From: an uncultured Pseudomonadota bacterium
GTDB taxonomy: Bacteria > Pseudomonadota > Gammaproteobacteria > Methylococcales > Methylomonadaceae
Reading direction: 5' to 3'
Length of the DNA: 42,792 bases
Assembly: GCA_903889445.1 (NCBI GenBank)
Contig: CAISXF010000037.1
Coordinates: forward strand, 1 to 42,792
Every line of letters begins with the position of its first letter. The stretch's first letter is position 1. This document shows, in pieces, positions 25,065-33,579 of the stretch. The translations under genes and the position numbers were made by a program. The notes below the pieces were generated by a model. It saw only the letters and a program-made list of their open reading frames with translations, searched no databases and had not been told where the DNA came from.

Positions 25065-26564
25065 GTGTTAAAAAAACCACCTAGTTGTGTTGCCGCCGTC
25101 GATTTAGGCTCAAACAGTTTTCACATGATTGTGTGTAGTTTGACCGACGGTAAATTGAAAACAATTGATCGTTTAAAAGAAATGGTACGTTTGGCTTCGG
25201 GTTTAGATAGTAAAAACTATCTTGATGAAATCACTCAAGAACGTGCGTTGGCTTGTTTGGAACGTTTCGGACAACGAATTCGGCATTTTTCGCCTGAAAG
25301 TGTTCGTATTGTTGGCACGAGTACCTTGCGTACCGCGAAAAATTCCGCGCAGTTTTTAGAAAAAGCCGAGCGAGCGTTAAATCATCCGATTCACATTATT
25401 TCGGGAATTGAAGAAGCACGATTGATTTATCAAGGCGTGGCGAACAGTTTGAGCAGTCCGGCAAAGTTGCGTTTAGTGATGGATATTGGCGGCGGCAGCA
25501 CTGAATATATTATTGGTTCCGGTGACAATCCGCTCGATAAAGAAAGTTTGCCGATGGGGTGCGTGACGGTGAGCAATTTGTTTTTTAAAAATGGCAAACT
25601 GTCGAAAGCGGCATTTAACGAAGCGGTTTTATTTGCCCAACGGCGATTAGAACCGTTTCAACAGGAATTTCACCGTAAAAACTGGGACGAAGCGATTGGC
25701 GCATCAGGAAGTTTACGCGCCATTGATAAAGTGCTGCACGCAAAAAATTGGAGCAATAACGGCATTACCCTCGACGGTTTAGAACAATTGGCGCAGCATA
25801 TTTTCACTTGCACACACATTAACGAATTGAATTTGCCCGACCTCGATGTGGAGCGGTTGCCGGTGTTTATCGGCGGCGTGGCGATTGTTTATGCGACGTT
25901 TCAAAGCCTGAATATCTGCCAAATGACGGTGTCGGATGGCGCGTTACGCGAAGGGCTGATTCACGATTTGTTGGGGCGAATTTACGATCATGATATTCGG
26001 GCGGCAACGGTTCGCAGCGTTGCCGAAAGTTATCATGTCGATAATCAACACGCGCTACGGATTAAACACACGTTGGATTATTTGCTGGCAAAATTACCGC
26101 CCGATTATCTTCAAATTGAGCTGGAACAAGCGCAGCAGTTTTTGTATTGGGCAGCAGAGTTGCACGAACTTGGGCGCGATATTGCCCACAATCAATATCA
26201 TAAACACAGCGCGTATGTCATTGAACACGGCGATTTCGCGGGTTTTTCACGACAAGATCAAATGTTATTGGCGACCATTGTGCGAGCGCATCGCCGTAAA
26301 TTTCCGTTAAAGATATTCGCCGATTTACCCGCACCGTGGAATCTCGAAGCTCCCAAATTAGCGTTGTTGCTACGCCTCGCCGTGTTATTGCATCGTAATC
26401 GTCAAGATTATGAATTGCCGCCCTTTCAATTTTTATGCACAAAATCCAAAATAACCTTACGTTTTCCAGAAGGTTGGTTAAATGCGTCGCCCCTGACGCA
26501 CGCCGATTTAAAGCATGAAGTGGAGCATTTAATCACCGACGGATTAAAACTCGAATTTGCATAA
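25065..26564 (+). CDS. ppx: Exopolyphosphatase / pppGpp phosphatase family
   Basis: A 499-residue Ppx/GppA family enzyme starting at GTG 25065, with AGGA nine bases before. Motifs are AAVDLGSNSFHMIV (phosphate-1), RIVGTSTLRTAKN, ISGIEEARLIYQGV, MDIGGGSTEYIIG (phosphate-2), and a C-terminal HD-like part with AAELHELGRDIAHNQYHKHSAY. It hydrolyses polyphosphate or pppGpp. Ppx and GppA are hard to separate by eye; the full length and the HD-like C terminus fit Ppx. The next gene starts inside its stop. Confidence 0.92.
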   Translation: MLKKPPSCVAAVDLGSNSFHMIVCSLTDGKLKTIDRLKEMVRLASGLDSKNYLDEITQERALACLERFGQRIRHFSPESVRIVGTSTLRTAKNSAQFLEKAERALNHPIHIISGIEEARLIYQGVANSLSSPAKLRLVMDIGGGSTEYIIGSGDNPLDKESLPMGCVTVSNLFFKNGKLSKAAFNEAVLFAQRRLEPFQQEFHRKNWDEAIGASGSLRAIDKVLHAKNWSNNGITLDGLEQLAQHIFTCTHINELNLPDLDVERLPVFIGGVAIVYATFQSLNICQMTVSDGALREGLIHDLLGRIYDHDIRAATVRSVAESYHVDNQHALRIKHTLDYLLAKLPPDYLQIELEQAQQFLYWAAELHELGRDIAHNQYHKHSAYVIEHGDFAGFSRQDQMLLATIVRAHRRKFPLKIFADLPAPWNLEAPKLALLLRLAVLLHRNRQDYELPPFQFLCTKSKITLRFPEGWLNASPLTHADLKHEVEHLITDGLKLEFA

Positions 26565-27781
26565 TGATACGCCGCGTTAATCTTATTTTTGTTGGGCGAA
26601 TTGTCGCGGGATTTTTCGTGCTGCTATTTTTATTGTGTGCTTTTGTGTTGATAAGCGGTTTACGCTCTGAGAATAATCAACCACTACAAACCAAACTCAC
26701 CTCCGAAAATATCACGCAAGCACGAAAAATTTTGTACGAAGGTACCAAAATAAAACCCGACGAAATTGCGGCGATTACGTTTACGGAGGCGGATTTAAAT
26801 CTCGCCGGGAATTATTTGCTGAATCGCTATCGACAAAGTGTGATTCACATTGAATTGATTAACCATAAACTGCGTTGCAGCGCGACTTTCACCTTGCCGC
26901 CTAATCGGTTCGCCCATTATTTTACGGTGAGTTTTCGCTTAGGTAGCGTAATAGATGAACCGTTGCCACGCATTACGAAGTTTAAAGTGGGGCGATTAGT
27001 ATTACCGGCAAAATTAGCGAATTGGGCGATTCACGCGCTGATTCGCTATTCGTTTTTGAATGATTATTTTATTCTGGCGACGAAACCGATTCGGCACGTT
27101 GCCATCGATGACAAAACGCTCACGATTTTTTACGATGCCATTCACCAAAGCACGCAAATTAACACCGAAAGTCGCCAACTTTATCGGCAAAAAATCGCCG
27201 AAGTTCTCGCACAACGCGATTCAAAATGGCGATTATCGCTCGCCGAATTATTAAAAGCGGTGTTTGAATTAGCCTATCAACGTGCGACATTAGAGACGGC
27301 GATTCAAGAAAATCGTAGTGCCATTTTAGCCATTAACGATTACGTCAACGCAGAAGACGCGCCACACATTCCTGCCTTTTTGTATAAACGGTCGGATTTA
27401 GCGCAGCATTTCATTGGCACTGCAGCATTGGCTGCTTCCATCAATAGTCAGGTCGCGAATGCGTTGGGCGAAGTCAAAGAATTGAGCGACACCCGAGCGG
27501 GGGGAAGTGGGTTTAGTTTTGTTGATTTGACCGCCGACAAAGCAGGAAGTCGTTTTGGTGAATTAGCGGTTTCGTCACCTGAAAATGCCCGACGTATTCA
27601 AAAATTAACCTCTGAAATTACCGATTACCGCGACCTTATGCCGGATCCGCGTGGTTTACCCGAACACATGAACGAAGCTGAATTTAAACGTCTTTTTGAA
27701 TCTACCCAAAGTGCGGCGTATTTAACGCTTGCCGCGCAAATTGATACGCGCATTGCGTTAATGTCCCTTTATAAGCAATGA
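26564..27781 (+). CDS. Conserved-looking protein with N-terminal membrane anchor, unknown function
   Basis: A 405-residue protein with one N-terminal transmembrane helix (about residues 5-32, LIFVGRIVAGFFVLLFLLCAFVLI) and a large, probably periplasmic, domain mixing beta-rich (to about 160) and helical parts. There is no Cys-rich or catalytic motif that I recognise. The start ATG overlaps the ppx stop (TAATG), so the two are translationally coupled. The codon use matches the backbone. Function unknown. Confidence 0.75.
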   Translation: MIRRVNLIFVGRIVAGFFVLLFLLCAFVLISGLRSENNQPLQTKLTSENITQARKILYEGTKIKPDEIAAITFTEADLNLAGNYLLNRYRQSVIHIELINHKLRCSATFTLPPNRFAHYFTVSFRLGSVIDEPLPRITKFKVGRLVLPAKLANWAIHALIRYSFLNDYFILATKPIRHVAIDDKTLTIFYDAIHQSTQINTESRQLYRQKIAEVLAQRDSKWRLSLAELLKAVFELAYQRATLETAIQENRSAILAINDYVNAEDAPHIPAFLYKRSDLAQHFIGTAALAASINSQVANALGEVKELSDTRAGGSGFSFVDLTADKAGSRFGELAVSSPENARRIQKLTSEITDYRDLMPDPRGLPEHMNEAEFKRLFESTQSAAYLTLAAQIDTRIALMSLYKQ

Positions 27782-27806
27782 AACGGCAAATTTACCACCA
27801 CAAACA

Positions 27807-28403
27807 TTATTCGTGATGGTGACTGTCTTCAGGCGACACCGTCACGGCTTCCACCGCTACGCCATATTTGTAAACCATCAAGCCGCCTAAATCTGCACCG
27901 AAAATAATTACGCCTAATAAAATAACCGTTAGTGCGTTGTAAATTCCCCAGCCGTCAACGGGTCGGCGCAATCGCCACGCAGTTAATGCCATTGATAACG
28001 CCAAAATCGAAAGCCCTAATTGTTCGTGGCGTTCCATTATGTCGTGAACATTGTGACCGTGCGGCACCGTGTCCGCTGCATTAAATCCCGCCCAAACCGT
28101 CAAACCCGCAAACACCGTTCCCACATAAAGCAAACCGCTCGCAAAACTGCGCCATTCTGGTTTTTTCGCCGCCGTGCCGATTAAATCCACCGCGACAAAC
28201 AAACTCAAAAATGCAATCGGGAAATGTACCAATAATGGGTGAATGTTCGCGAGGCTCGTAATACCTTCTAAGAAATTCGAGCCGTTCGACGCGCCACCGT
28301 TTGCCGTTAAGCCTTCAAAAAACGACAAGAAACTTGTCAGGATTTCTAAAATTTCGTTGTGACCGTCGGCGTTGCCGTGAATGTAAAACGATAAATGATT
28401 CAT
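27807..28403 (-). CDS. DUF2231 membrane protein
   Basis: A 198-residue integral membrane protein with the DUF2231 pattern: NIHPLLVHFPIAFLSLFVAVDLI, then SGLLYVGTVFAGLTVWAGF, HNVHDIMERHEQLGLSI and a last helix. Conserved His in HPLLVHFP and RHE could bind haem or metal. The C terminus is His-rich (SPEDSHHHE). It lies 19 bases downstream of the RCC1/RTX gene and may end that operon. Confidence 0.88.
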   Translation of the reverse strand: MNHLSFYIHGNADGHNEILEILTSFLSFFEGLTANGGASNGSNFLEGITSLANIHPLLVHFPIAFLSLFVAVDLIGTAAKKPEWRSFASGLLYVGTVFAGLTVWAGFNAADTVPHGHNVHDIMERHEQLGLSILALSMALTAWRLRRPVDGWGIYNALTVILLGVIIFGADLGGLMVYKYGVAVEAVTVSPEDSHHHE

Positions 28404-28422
28404 TTTTTAAAATTCCTATTCA

Positions 28423-30318
28423 CTACAGCACAAAATCAGCAGCAACCAATGTTGTTACACCATTGAGTTGGATTGAAAAATCGGCTTTGCCATCCCCGTT
28501 TGTATCGCCTTCAAGGATTCCTTTTGTAAAATGTAACTCGCCAGATTTCTTGGTGAAATTAGAAGAAATAACAAAATTAAAGGTTTGGTCGCTTGCTAAT
28601 GTTGAATTTGCATCGATAGCGGAAAGGTCGATTTTATCGCCTTCACCATGATTGAAATCGGTAATGGTGTCGCGCGTTTTTGCATCAATACCCGTTTCAT
28701 TTTCGTTATTGAATTTGAAACTATCCGAACCTGAACCACCTTTTAGAGTATCGACACCTAAGCCACCGATTAACGTGTCATTGCCAATACTTCCAGTCAA
28801 CGTGTCGTTTGTCGCCTTTCCTGTTAGCAACCGATTATTGCTATCAGAAAATCCTATCACACCCGTTAAATCTTTAACTGTGCTGCTGTCACCACCAAAA
28901 CCTAAACGCGCATTTCCACCCCATGTCACGACCGAGCCATCGGCGCGTAATGCTGAAAACGCATAATCGGTTGAAAAAATCTGGGTGACATCAATCTCGC
29001 CATTCAGTTTCGCTGCTAACGTTTTATCAGTCGTGCTGTCGCCACCCGTTGCCGCACTTCCCCAAGTCACGACAGAACCATCTTTTCGCAAAGCTGCAAA
29101 GCTGTTGTAGGTTGAGAAAATTTCTATCACTTTATGTTCAGGATTTGCATTGCCATCGAAACTCGTTTGAGCATCGACAGTAACGATTTTACCTGCAATA
29201 ACGGAGCTGCTAGTTGTCGCACCACCCGCCAACTGATTTCCCCACGTTACAACCGAACCATCATTTTTTAATGCGGCAAATGCCGTTCCTGTCGAATAAA
29301 TTTGTTGAACATTTGCAAGAAGTTGAGCTTGAACATCAACGATTTTTCCAGCAACTACAATGCTAGTGCTACCACCCGCCGTTATATCGCCCCATGTTAC
29401 GACTGAACCATCTTCTCGTATTGCCGCAAATGCCTGGGCGTTTGAATAAATGTGTTGAACTTTATGAGAGCTATCATTCAGTTGAGGCAAAACATCAACC
29501 GTTTTTCCTGCCAGTGTATTACCACCAAAATTAGCATTTCCCCACGTTACAACCGAGCCATCTGTTCGTAAAGCTGCAAATGCTGTGTTCGTTGAAAAGA
29601 TTTCGGTAACATCTTTTGTGTTGTCTGTGCCATCGAGTGATTTTGCCAAAGTAGCATCCGCCGTGTTGCCGCCAGAACTTGCATCACCCCACGTCACGAC
29701 AGAGCCATCTTTTCGCAGAGCGGCAAATGCCGTGTTGGTTGAAAAAATGTTCGTGACATCTTTCGTATCATCCGTGCCATTCAGTTGCGTTGCCAACGTA
29801 ACATTTGTTGTGTCGCCTCCATAATTAGCGTTTCCCCACGTTACAACAGAACCATCGTTTTTTAATGCCGCAAATGCAGTTCCAGTCGAATAAATTTGCT
29901 TAACATCACTTAATGTAACTTTGCTACTATCGCCACCATTTATTGCATTTCCCCATGTCACCACAGAACCATTTTCTCGCACTGCTGCAAATGCTTGGGC
30001 GTTGGAATAAATTTGTGTGACATCAATGTCACCATTGAGTTTCGCAGCTAAAATTTTATCTGTTGTACTATCACCACCATAAACAATAGAACCCCAAGTT
30101 ACCACTGAACCATCCGCACGCAATGCCGCAAATGCCCCCCAATCGGTTGAGTAAATCTGTTGAACGTCACCAGTAATGCCATCGACTTTTTTGGTATCAA
30201 TCGGCACATATTTACCCGAAGCATTATATTCATTGCCCCACGACACCACTGTGCCACCCGTTTTAATGGCAGCAAAAGCAAAGCTGTTTTTGTATTTGTT
30301 GGTTGTGATGGTCGTCAT
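28423..30318 (-). CDS. RCC1-like repeat protein with RTX C terminus, type I secreted
   Basis: A 631-residue protein from ATG 30318; TTG 30348 would overlap the truA stop and is an alternative. Ten copies of a roughly 50-residue repeat, each with AFAALRxDGSVVTWG (with variants), probably form a beta-propeller or RCC1-like solenoid. After about residue 500 come RTX nonapeptides (NDTLTGSIGNDTLIGGLG, DTLKGGSGSDSFKF) that bind calcium, then DTITDFNHGEGDKIDLS and a C-terminal segment ending ADFVL. This is the layout of type I secretion substrates. No transporter genes are nearby. It lies immediately after truA on the same strand. Confidence 0.88.
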   Translation of the reverse strand: MTTITTNKYKNSFAFAAIKTGGTVVSWGNEYNASGKYVPIDTKKVDGITGDVQQIYSTDWGAFAALRADGSVVTWGSIVYGGDSTTDKILAAKLNGDIDVTQIYSNAQAFAAVRENGSVVTWGNAINGGDSSKVTLSDVKQIYSTGTAFAALKNDGSVVTWGNANYGGDTTNVTLATQLNGTDDTKDVTNIFSTNTAFAALRKDGSVVTWGDASSGGNTADATLAKSLDGTDNTKDVTEIFSTNTAFAALRTDGSVVTWGNANFGGNTLAGKTVDVLPQLNDSSHKVQHIYSNAQAFAAIREDGSVVTWGDITAGGSTSIVVAGKIVDVQAQLLANVQQIYSTGTAFAALKNDGSVVTWGNQLAGGATTSSSVIAGKIVTVDAQTSFDGNANPEHKVIEIFSTYNSFAALRKDGSVVTWGSAATGGDSTTDKTLAAKLNGEIDVTQIFSTDYAFSALRADGSVVTWGGNARLGFGGDSSTVKDLTGVIGFSDSNNRLLTGKATNDTLTGSIGNDTLIGGLGVDTLKGGSGSDSFKFNNENETGIDAKTRDTITDFNHGEGDKIDLSAIDANSTLASDQTFNFVISSNFTKKSGELHFTKGILEGDTNGDGKADFSIQLNGVTTLVAADFVL

Positions 30319-30344
30319 ATTTTTGTTCCAGTAGGTGTAAAAAC

Positions 30345-31145
30345 TCAATCGTAACGCCGAGCGTCGGCGGGTAATTTGTTAAAAATAGGATGTTTGGCAA
30401 TGCCGTAATGTTCTGGATAATAAACGCCTGCTAAATGCAACCCATCAGACGGTGCAGTCACACCGCCCGACTGTCGATTTTTCACGTCTAACAATTCTTG
30501 CGTCCATGAAACAGGTTGTTTTTCACAACCAATCGCAATCAAAACGCCTGCAATATTCCGAACCATGTGATGCAAAAACGCATTCGCCGACAATTCAATA
30601 ATCACTTTTTCATCTTCGCGCTGAACATCAATGAAATACATCGTTCGCAATGGACTTTTTGACTGACAACCTTGCGCCCGATATGACGAAAAATCATTAT
30701 GACCGATTAAACTTTGCGCTGCGTGGTGCATTTTTTCAGCGTCAAGTGGCAATGGACACCACGTCGTTTGTCGATTTAACGCAGAAGGTGTGGCGCGATT
30801 CAAAATAACGTAACGGTAAAAACGGGCAATCGCACGATAACGCGCATGAAAATCGCCAATGGCTTCTTGCGCCCAAATTACTCGTACATCGTCGGGCAAA
30901 TAAGTATTTGTGCCACGATGCCACGCTTCCAAACTCCGAATGGCTGACGTGTCGAAATGCACAACTTGTTCCGTCGCGTGAACGCCCGTATCGGTTCGCC
31001 CCGCGCATTGCACGGTAATCGGATGTTGCGCGATTTTGCTCAAGGCTTGTTGAAGTTCGTGCTGAATGTTGCGATGTTTCACTTGCCATTGCCAACCAAA
31101 AAAACGACTGCCGTCGTATTCGATACCTAAAACAATGCGTTTCAT
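30345..31145 (-). CDS. truA: tRNA pseudouridine(38-40) synthase
   Basis: A 266-residue TruA modifying positions 38-40 of tRNA. The catalytic Asp52 lies in AGRTDTGVHATEQ. GIEYDGSRFFGWQ opens the fold and FLHHMVRNIAGVLI closes it. Its start overlaps the rnhB stop by four bases. Confidence 0.96.
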   Translation of the reverse strand: MKRIVLGIEYDGSRFFGWQWQVKHRNIQHELQQALSKIAQHPITVQCAGRTDTGVHATEQVVHFDTSAIRSLEAWHRGTNTYLPDDVRVIWAQEAIGDFHARYRAIARFYRYVILNRATPSALNRQTTWCPLPLDAEKMHHAAQSLIGHNDFSSYRAQGCQSKSPLRTMYFIDVQREDEKVIIELSANAFLHHMVRNIAGVLIAIGCEKQPVSWTQELLDVKNRQSGGVTAPSDGLHLAGVYYPEHYGIAKHPIFNKLPADARRYD

Positions 31146-31711
31146 TTTTGAAGTAATAACGTTCTGACGGGATTAAATGATTTGCGGTGAATGTCCAAAA
31201 TGCCGAATTTTTCGATTTCTTGGCAATGTAATTTTGTGCCGTAACCTTTGTGTTTTGAAAATTGATAGTGCGGATAAATTTTGGCGCATTCGTCCATCGA
31301 TTCATCGCGAGCGACTTTGGCTAAAATCGACGCGGCACTGATTTCTTGAACGGTTTTGTCGCCTTGAATAATGGCGCGAGCAGGAAGGGTGAGTTTGGGA
31401 AGTTGATTGCCGTCAATTAAAATTTCGGTAGGTTGAATGTGCAAACCTTTGATGGCGCGTTGCATCGCTGATAATGAAGCTTGCAGAATGTTAATGTCGT
31501 CGATTTCGTCAACGCTTGCTTGCGCGATTGACCAACTTAGCGCGTATTTTTTGATTTGTTCAGATAAAAATTCACGTTTTTTCGCGCTTAATACTTTGGA
31601 ATCGGCTAAACCGAGAATAGGAAAATCAGAATTTAAAATCACCGCTGCGGCAAATACATTACCCGCCAAACAACCGCGTCCCGCTTCGTCTACGCCGGCA
31701 ATTAAAATCAT
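31142..31711 (-). CDS. rnhB: Ribonuclease HII
   Basis: A 189-residue RNase HII, which removes ribonucleotides and RNA primers from DNA. Catalytic Asp8 and Glu9 are in AGVDEAGRGCLAG, with further acidic sites in ILIDGNQLP and AKVARDESM. The conserved end HKGYGTKLHCQEIEKFG is present. It follows lpxA by two bases, the usual lpx-rnhB order except that lpxB is not between them. Confidence 0.96.
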   Translation of the reverse strand: MILIAGVDEAGRGCLAGNVFAAAVILNSDFPILGLADSKVLSAKKREFLSEQIKKYALSWSIAQASVDEIDDINILQASLSAMQRAIKGLHIQPTEILIDGNQLPKLTLPARAIIQGDKTVQEISAASILAKVARDESMDECAKIYPHYQFSKHKGYGTKLHCQEIEKFGILDIHRKSFNPVRTLLLQK

Positions 31712-31713
31712 AA

Positions 31714-32484
31714 TTAACGTAAAATGCCGCGCGTGACATTGCGTAAAAAATTCACCATATCGAATAATTCTTTACTCTCACCGACCAACTCTTCCATTTT
31801 TTCAATCGCATCTTCGAGGCGCAAATTCATCTTATAAATCATTTTGTAGGCTTTACGAATGAGGCGAATATCTTCAGCAGAAATGCCATTGCGCTCCATG
31901 CCGACGGAGTTAATGCCGTGCGGACGTGTCGGACGACCGCCCACCATCACAAATGGCGGAATATCTTGAGTAATCGCACTGCCCATTGCCGCAAAACTGT
32001 ATTGACCGATTTGGGTAAATTGATGCACCAGCGTAAAACCACCCAAAATCGCGTGGCTGTTCAATCGCACATGACCCGCGAGCGACGCGCCATTCGCCAT
32101 AATGACATGATCGCCAATCACACAATCATGCGCGACGTGCGTATACGCCATAAACAAATTATCGCTACCGATTTTCGTCAAACTATTGTCTTGGTGCGTG
32201 CCACGGTGCATAGACGTGTATTCACGAATCACGTTGCGGTCGCCAATTTCTAAGTGGGTAATTTCGTGCGCGTATTTTTTATCTTGCGGATCTTCGCCAA
32301 TCGAACAAAATTGGTAAATGTGATTATCTTTGCCTAGCGTGGTGTGACCTTTAACGACAACGTGTGATTCGATAAGGGTACCCGAACCGATTTTAACGTC
32401 CGCACCCACAATTGAAAACGCGCCGACCCGCACGTTTTCAGCGAGTTCAGCGCGTGGGTCGATAATGGCGGTAGGATGAATCAA
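31714..32484 (-). CDS. lpxA: UDP-N-acetylglucosamine acyltransferase
   Basis: A 256-residue LpxA, the first enzyme of lipid A synthesis. It is a left-handed beta-helix made of hexapeptide repeats from residue 3 on, with the catalytic His in AYTHVAHDC (His119 equivalent), GGFTLVHQFTQIG and a C-terminal helical part (GISAEDIRLIRKAYKMIY). It begins three bases after fabZ. Confidence 0.96.
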   Translation of the reverse strand: MIHPTAIIDPRAELAENVRVGAFSIVGADVKIGSGTLIESHVVVKGHTTLGKDNHIYQFCSIGEDPQDKKYAHEITHLEIGDRNVIREYTSMHRGTHQDNSLTKIGSDNLFMAYTHVAHDCVIGDHVIMANGASLAGHVRLNSHAILGGFTLVHQFTQIGQYSFAAMGSAITQDIPPFVMVGGRPTRPHGINSVGMERNGISAEDIRLIRKAYKMIYKMNLRLEDAIEKMEELVGESKELFDMVNFLRNVTRGILR

Positions 32485-32487
32485 AAC

Positions 32488-32931
32488 TTACTCAACCACA
32501 GCGGCACAACGAATTTCAGCACTGGCAACAAATTCGCCATCGACTTCGGCGCGACACTCAAATGCCCAAACGTTACGGCGGCTTTTAACGAAACGTGCTT
32601 CTAACATCAATTGATCACCTGGCACAACAGGGCGTTTGAATTTTGCTTTGTCGATACCCGTCAGATAATAAATCATGCCTTTCAATTCATCGCCTGCTGT
32701 TTCAGAAGCTAACAAGCCTGTAGTTTGTGCCATTGCTTCTAAAATTAACACGCCTGGCATAACGGGTTTTTGCGGGAAATGCCCTTGAAAAAACGGCTCG
32801 TTATAAGTGACATTTTTCACCCCTAATAACCTAACGCCCGGCTCACATTCCACCACTTTATCCACTAACAAAAACGGATAACGGTGCGGAAGAAAGGCTT
32901 GAATTTGCAGAATATCTAACGTTATAGACAT
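32488..32931 (-). CDS. fabZ: 3-hydroxyacyl-ACP dehydratase FabZ
   Basis: A 147-residue FabZ, which dehydrates 3-hydroxyacyl-ACP in fatty-acid synthesis. Catalytic His51 in [12 protein letters not shown] and Glu65 in LILEAMAQ are present, with [11 protein letters not shown] at the N terminus. In most gammaproteobacteria lpxD lies just before fabZ; here only a 60-base gap separates it from skp. Confidence 0.97.
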   Translation of the reverse strand: MSITLDILQIQAFLPHRYPFLLVDKVVECEPGVRLLGVKNVTYNEPFFQGHFPQKPVMPGVLILEAMAQTTGLLASETAGDELKGMIYYLTGIDKAKFKRPVVPGDQLMLEARFVKSRRNVWAFECRAEVDGEFVASAEIRCAAVVE

Positions 32932-32991
32932 GATTTTAATTTCACTTTTTTAGGTTATAAGGGGGATTGGAGGGCAGATTTAAAACGGAAA

Positions 32992-33492
32992 TTACTCAGG
33001 CATTGAGGTTAATTTTTGTTGAACTTGCGCGGTGACATCGATTTGTTCGCTGGCATAAATTACGCCGTCGGTGAGTAATAAATCAAAACCTTGGTCTTTT
33101 GCAATGCCACGGATAGCTTCAACAATACGGCGTTGCAATTTGCCGAGTTCTTCGTTGCGGCGAACATTGAAATCTTCGCTGAATTCTTGTTGCGTGCGTT
33201 TGAAATCCCGTTTTTTATTTAAAATATCTTTTTCTAAATTACCACGCGCCGCTTCACCCAAAACTGCGGCATCTTTGGTTAAACGTTCTTCCATGTTTTG
33301 TATGTCTTTTTGTTGCGAAACAAGTTGTTTATCGCGTGGCGAGAATTCTTGTTCTAGACGTTTTTTGGCTTTTTCAGCTTGAGGAGCTTTTTCAAGTACG
33401 GCTGGAATGTTTACAAAGCCCACTTTCAAATCGGCATAACTGATATTTGCCATGAAAATTAAGCCTAAAAATAACGCGATTTTGGTTTTCAT
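32992..33492 (-). CDS. skp: OmpH/Skp family periplasmic chaperone
   Basis: A 166-residue protein with a signal peptide (MKTKIALFLGLIFMANISYA) followed by the Skp pattern: KVGFVNIPAVLEKAPQAEKA, a long charged coiled coil (about 45-120), and DLLLTDGVIYASEQIDVT at the end. Skp holds unfolded outer-membrane proteins for delivery to BamA, which is encoded directly upstream in the same operon. Confidence 0.94.
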   Translation of the reverse strand: MKTKIALFLGLIFMANISYADLKVGFVNIPAVLEKAPQAEKAKKRLEQEFSPRDKQLVSQQKDIQNMEERLTKDAAVLGEAARGNLEKDILNKKRDFKRTQQEFSEDFNVRRNEELGKLQRRIVEAIRGIAKDQGFDLLLTDGVIYASEQIDVTAQVQQKLTSMPE

Positions 33493-33579
33493 AAAGATAG
33501 AATTCTCCGAGAGTTTCGATTGGAAATAAAAAAATATGCTTAAATTATAAGTGATAAGCGCGACAAACTAAAAATTGTT

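Noticed and set aside
27781-27830. Terminator between the convergent genes at 27781 and 27807
   Set aside because: Only a weak CACCA/TGGTG hairpin without a T-run is present.
28652-28966. Plus-strand ORFs opposite the RCC1/RTX gene
   Set aside because: They are antisense shadows produced by the repeat codon pattern.
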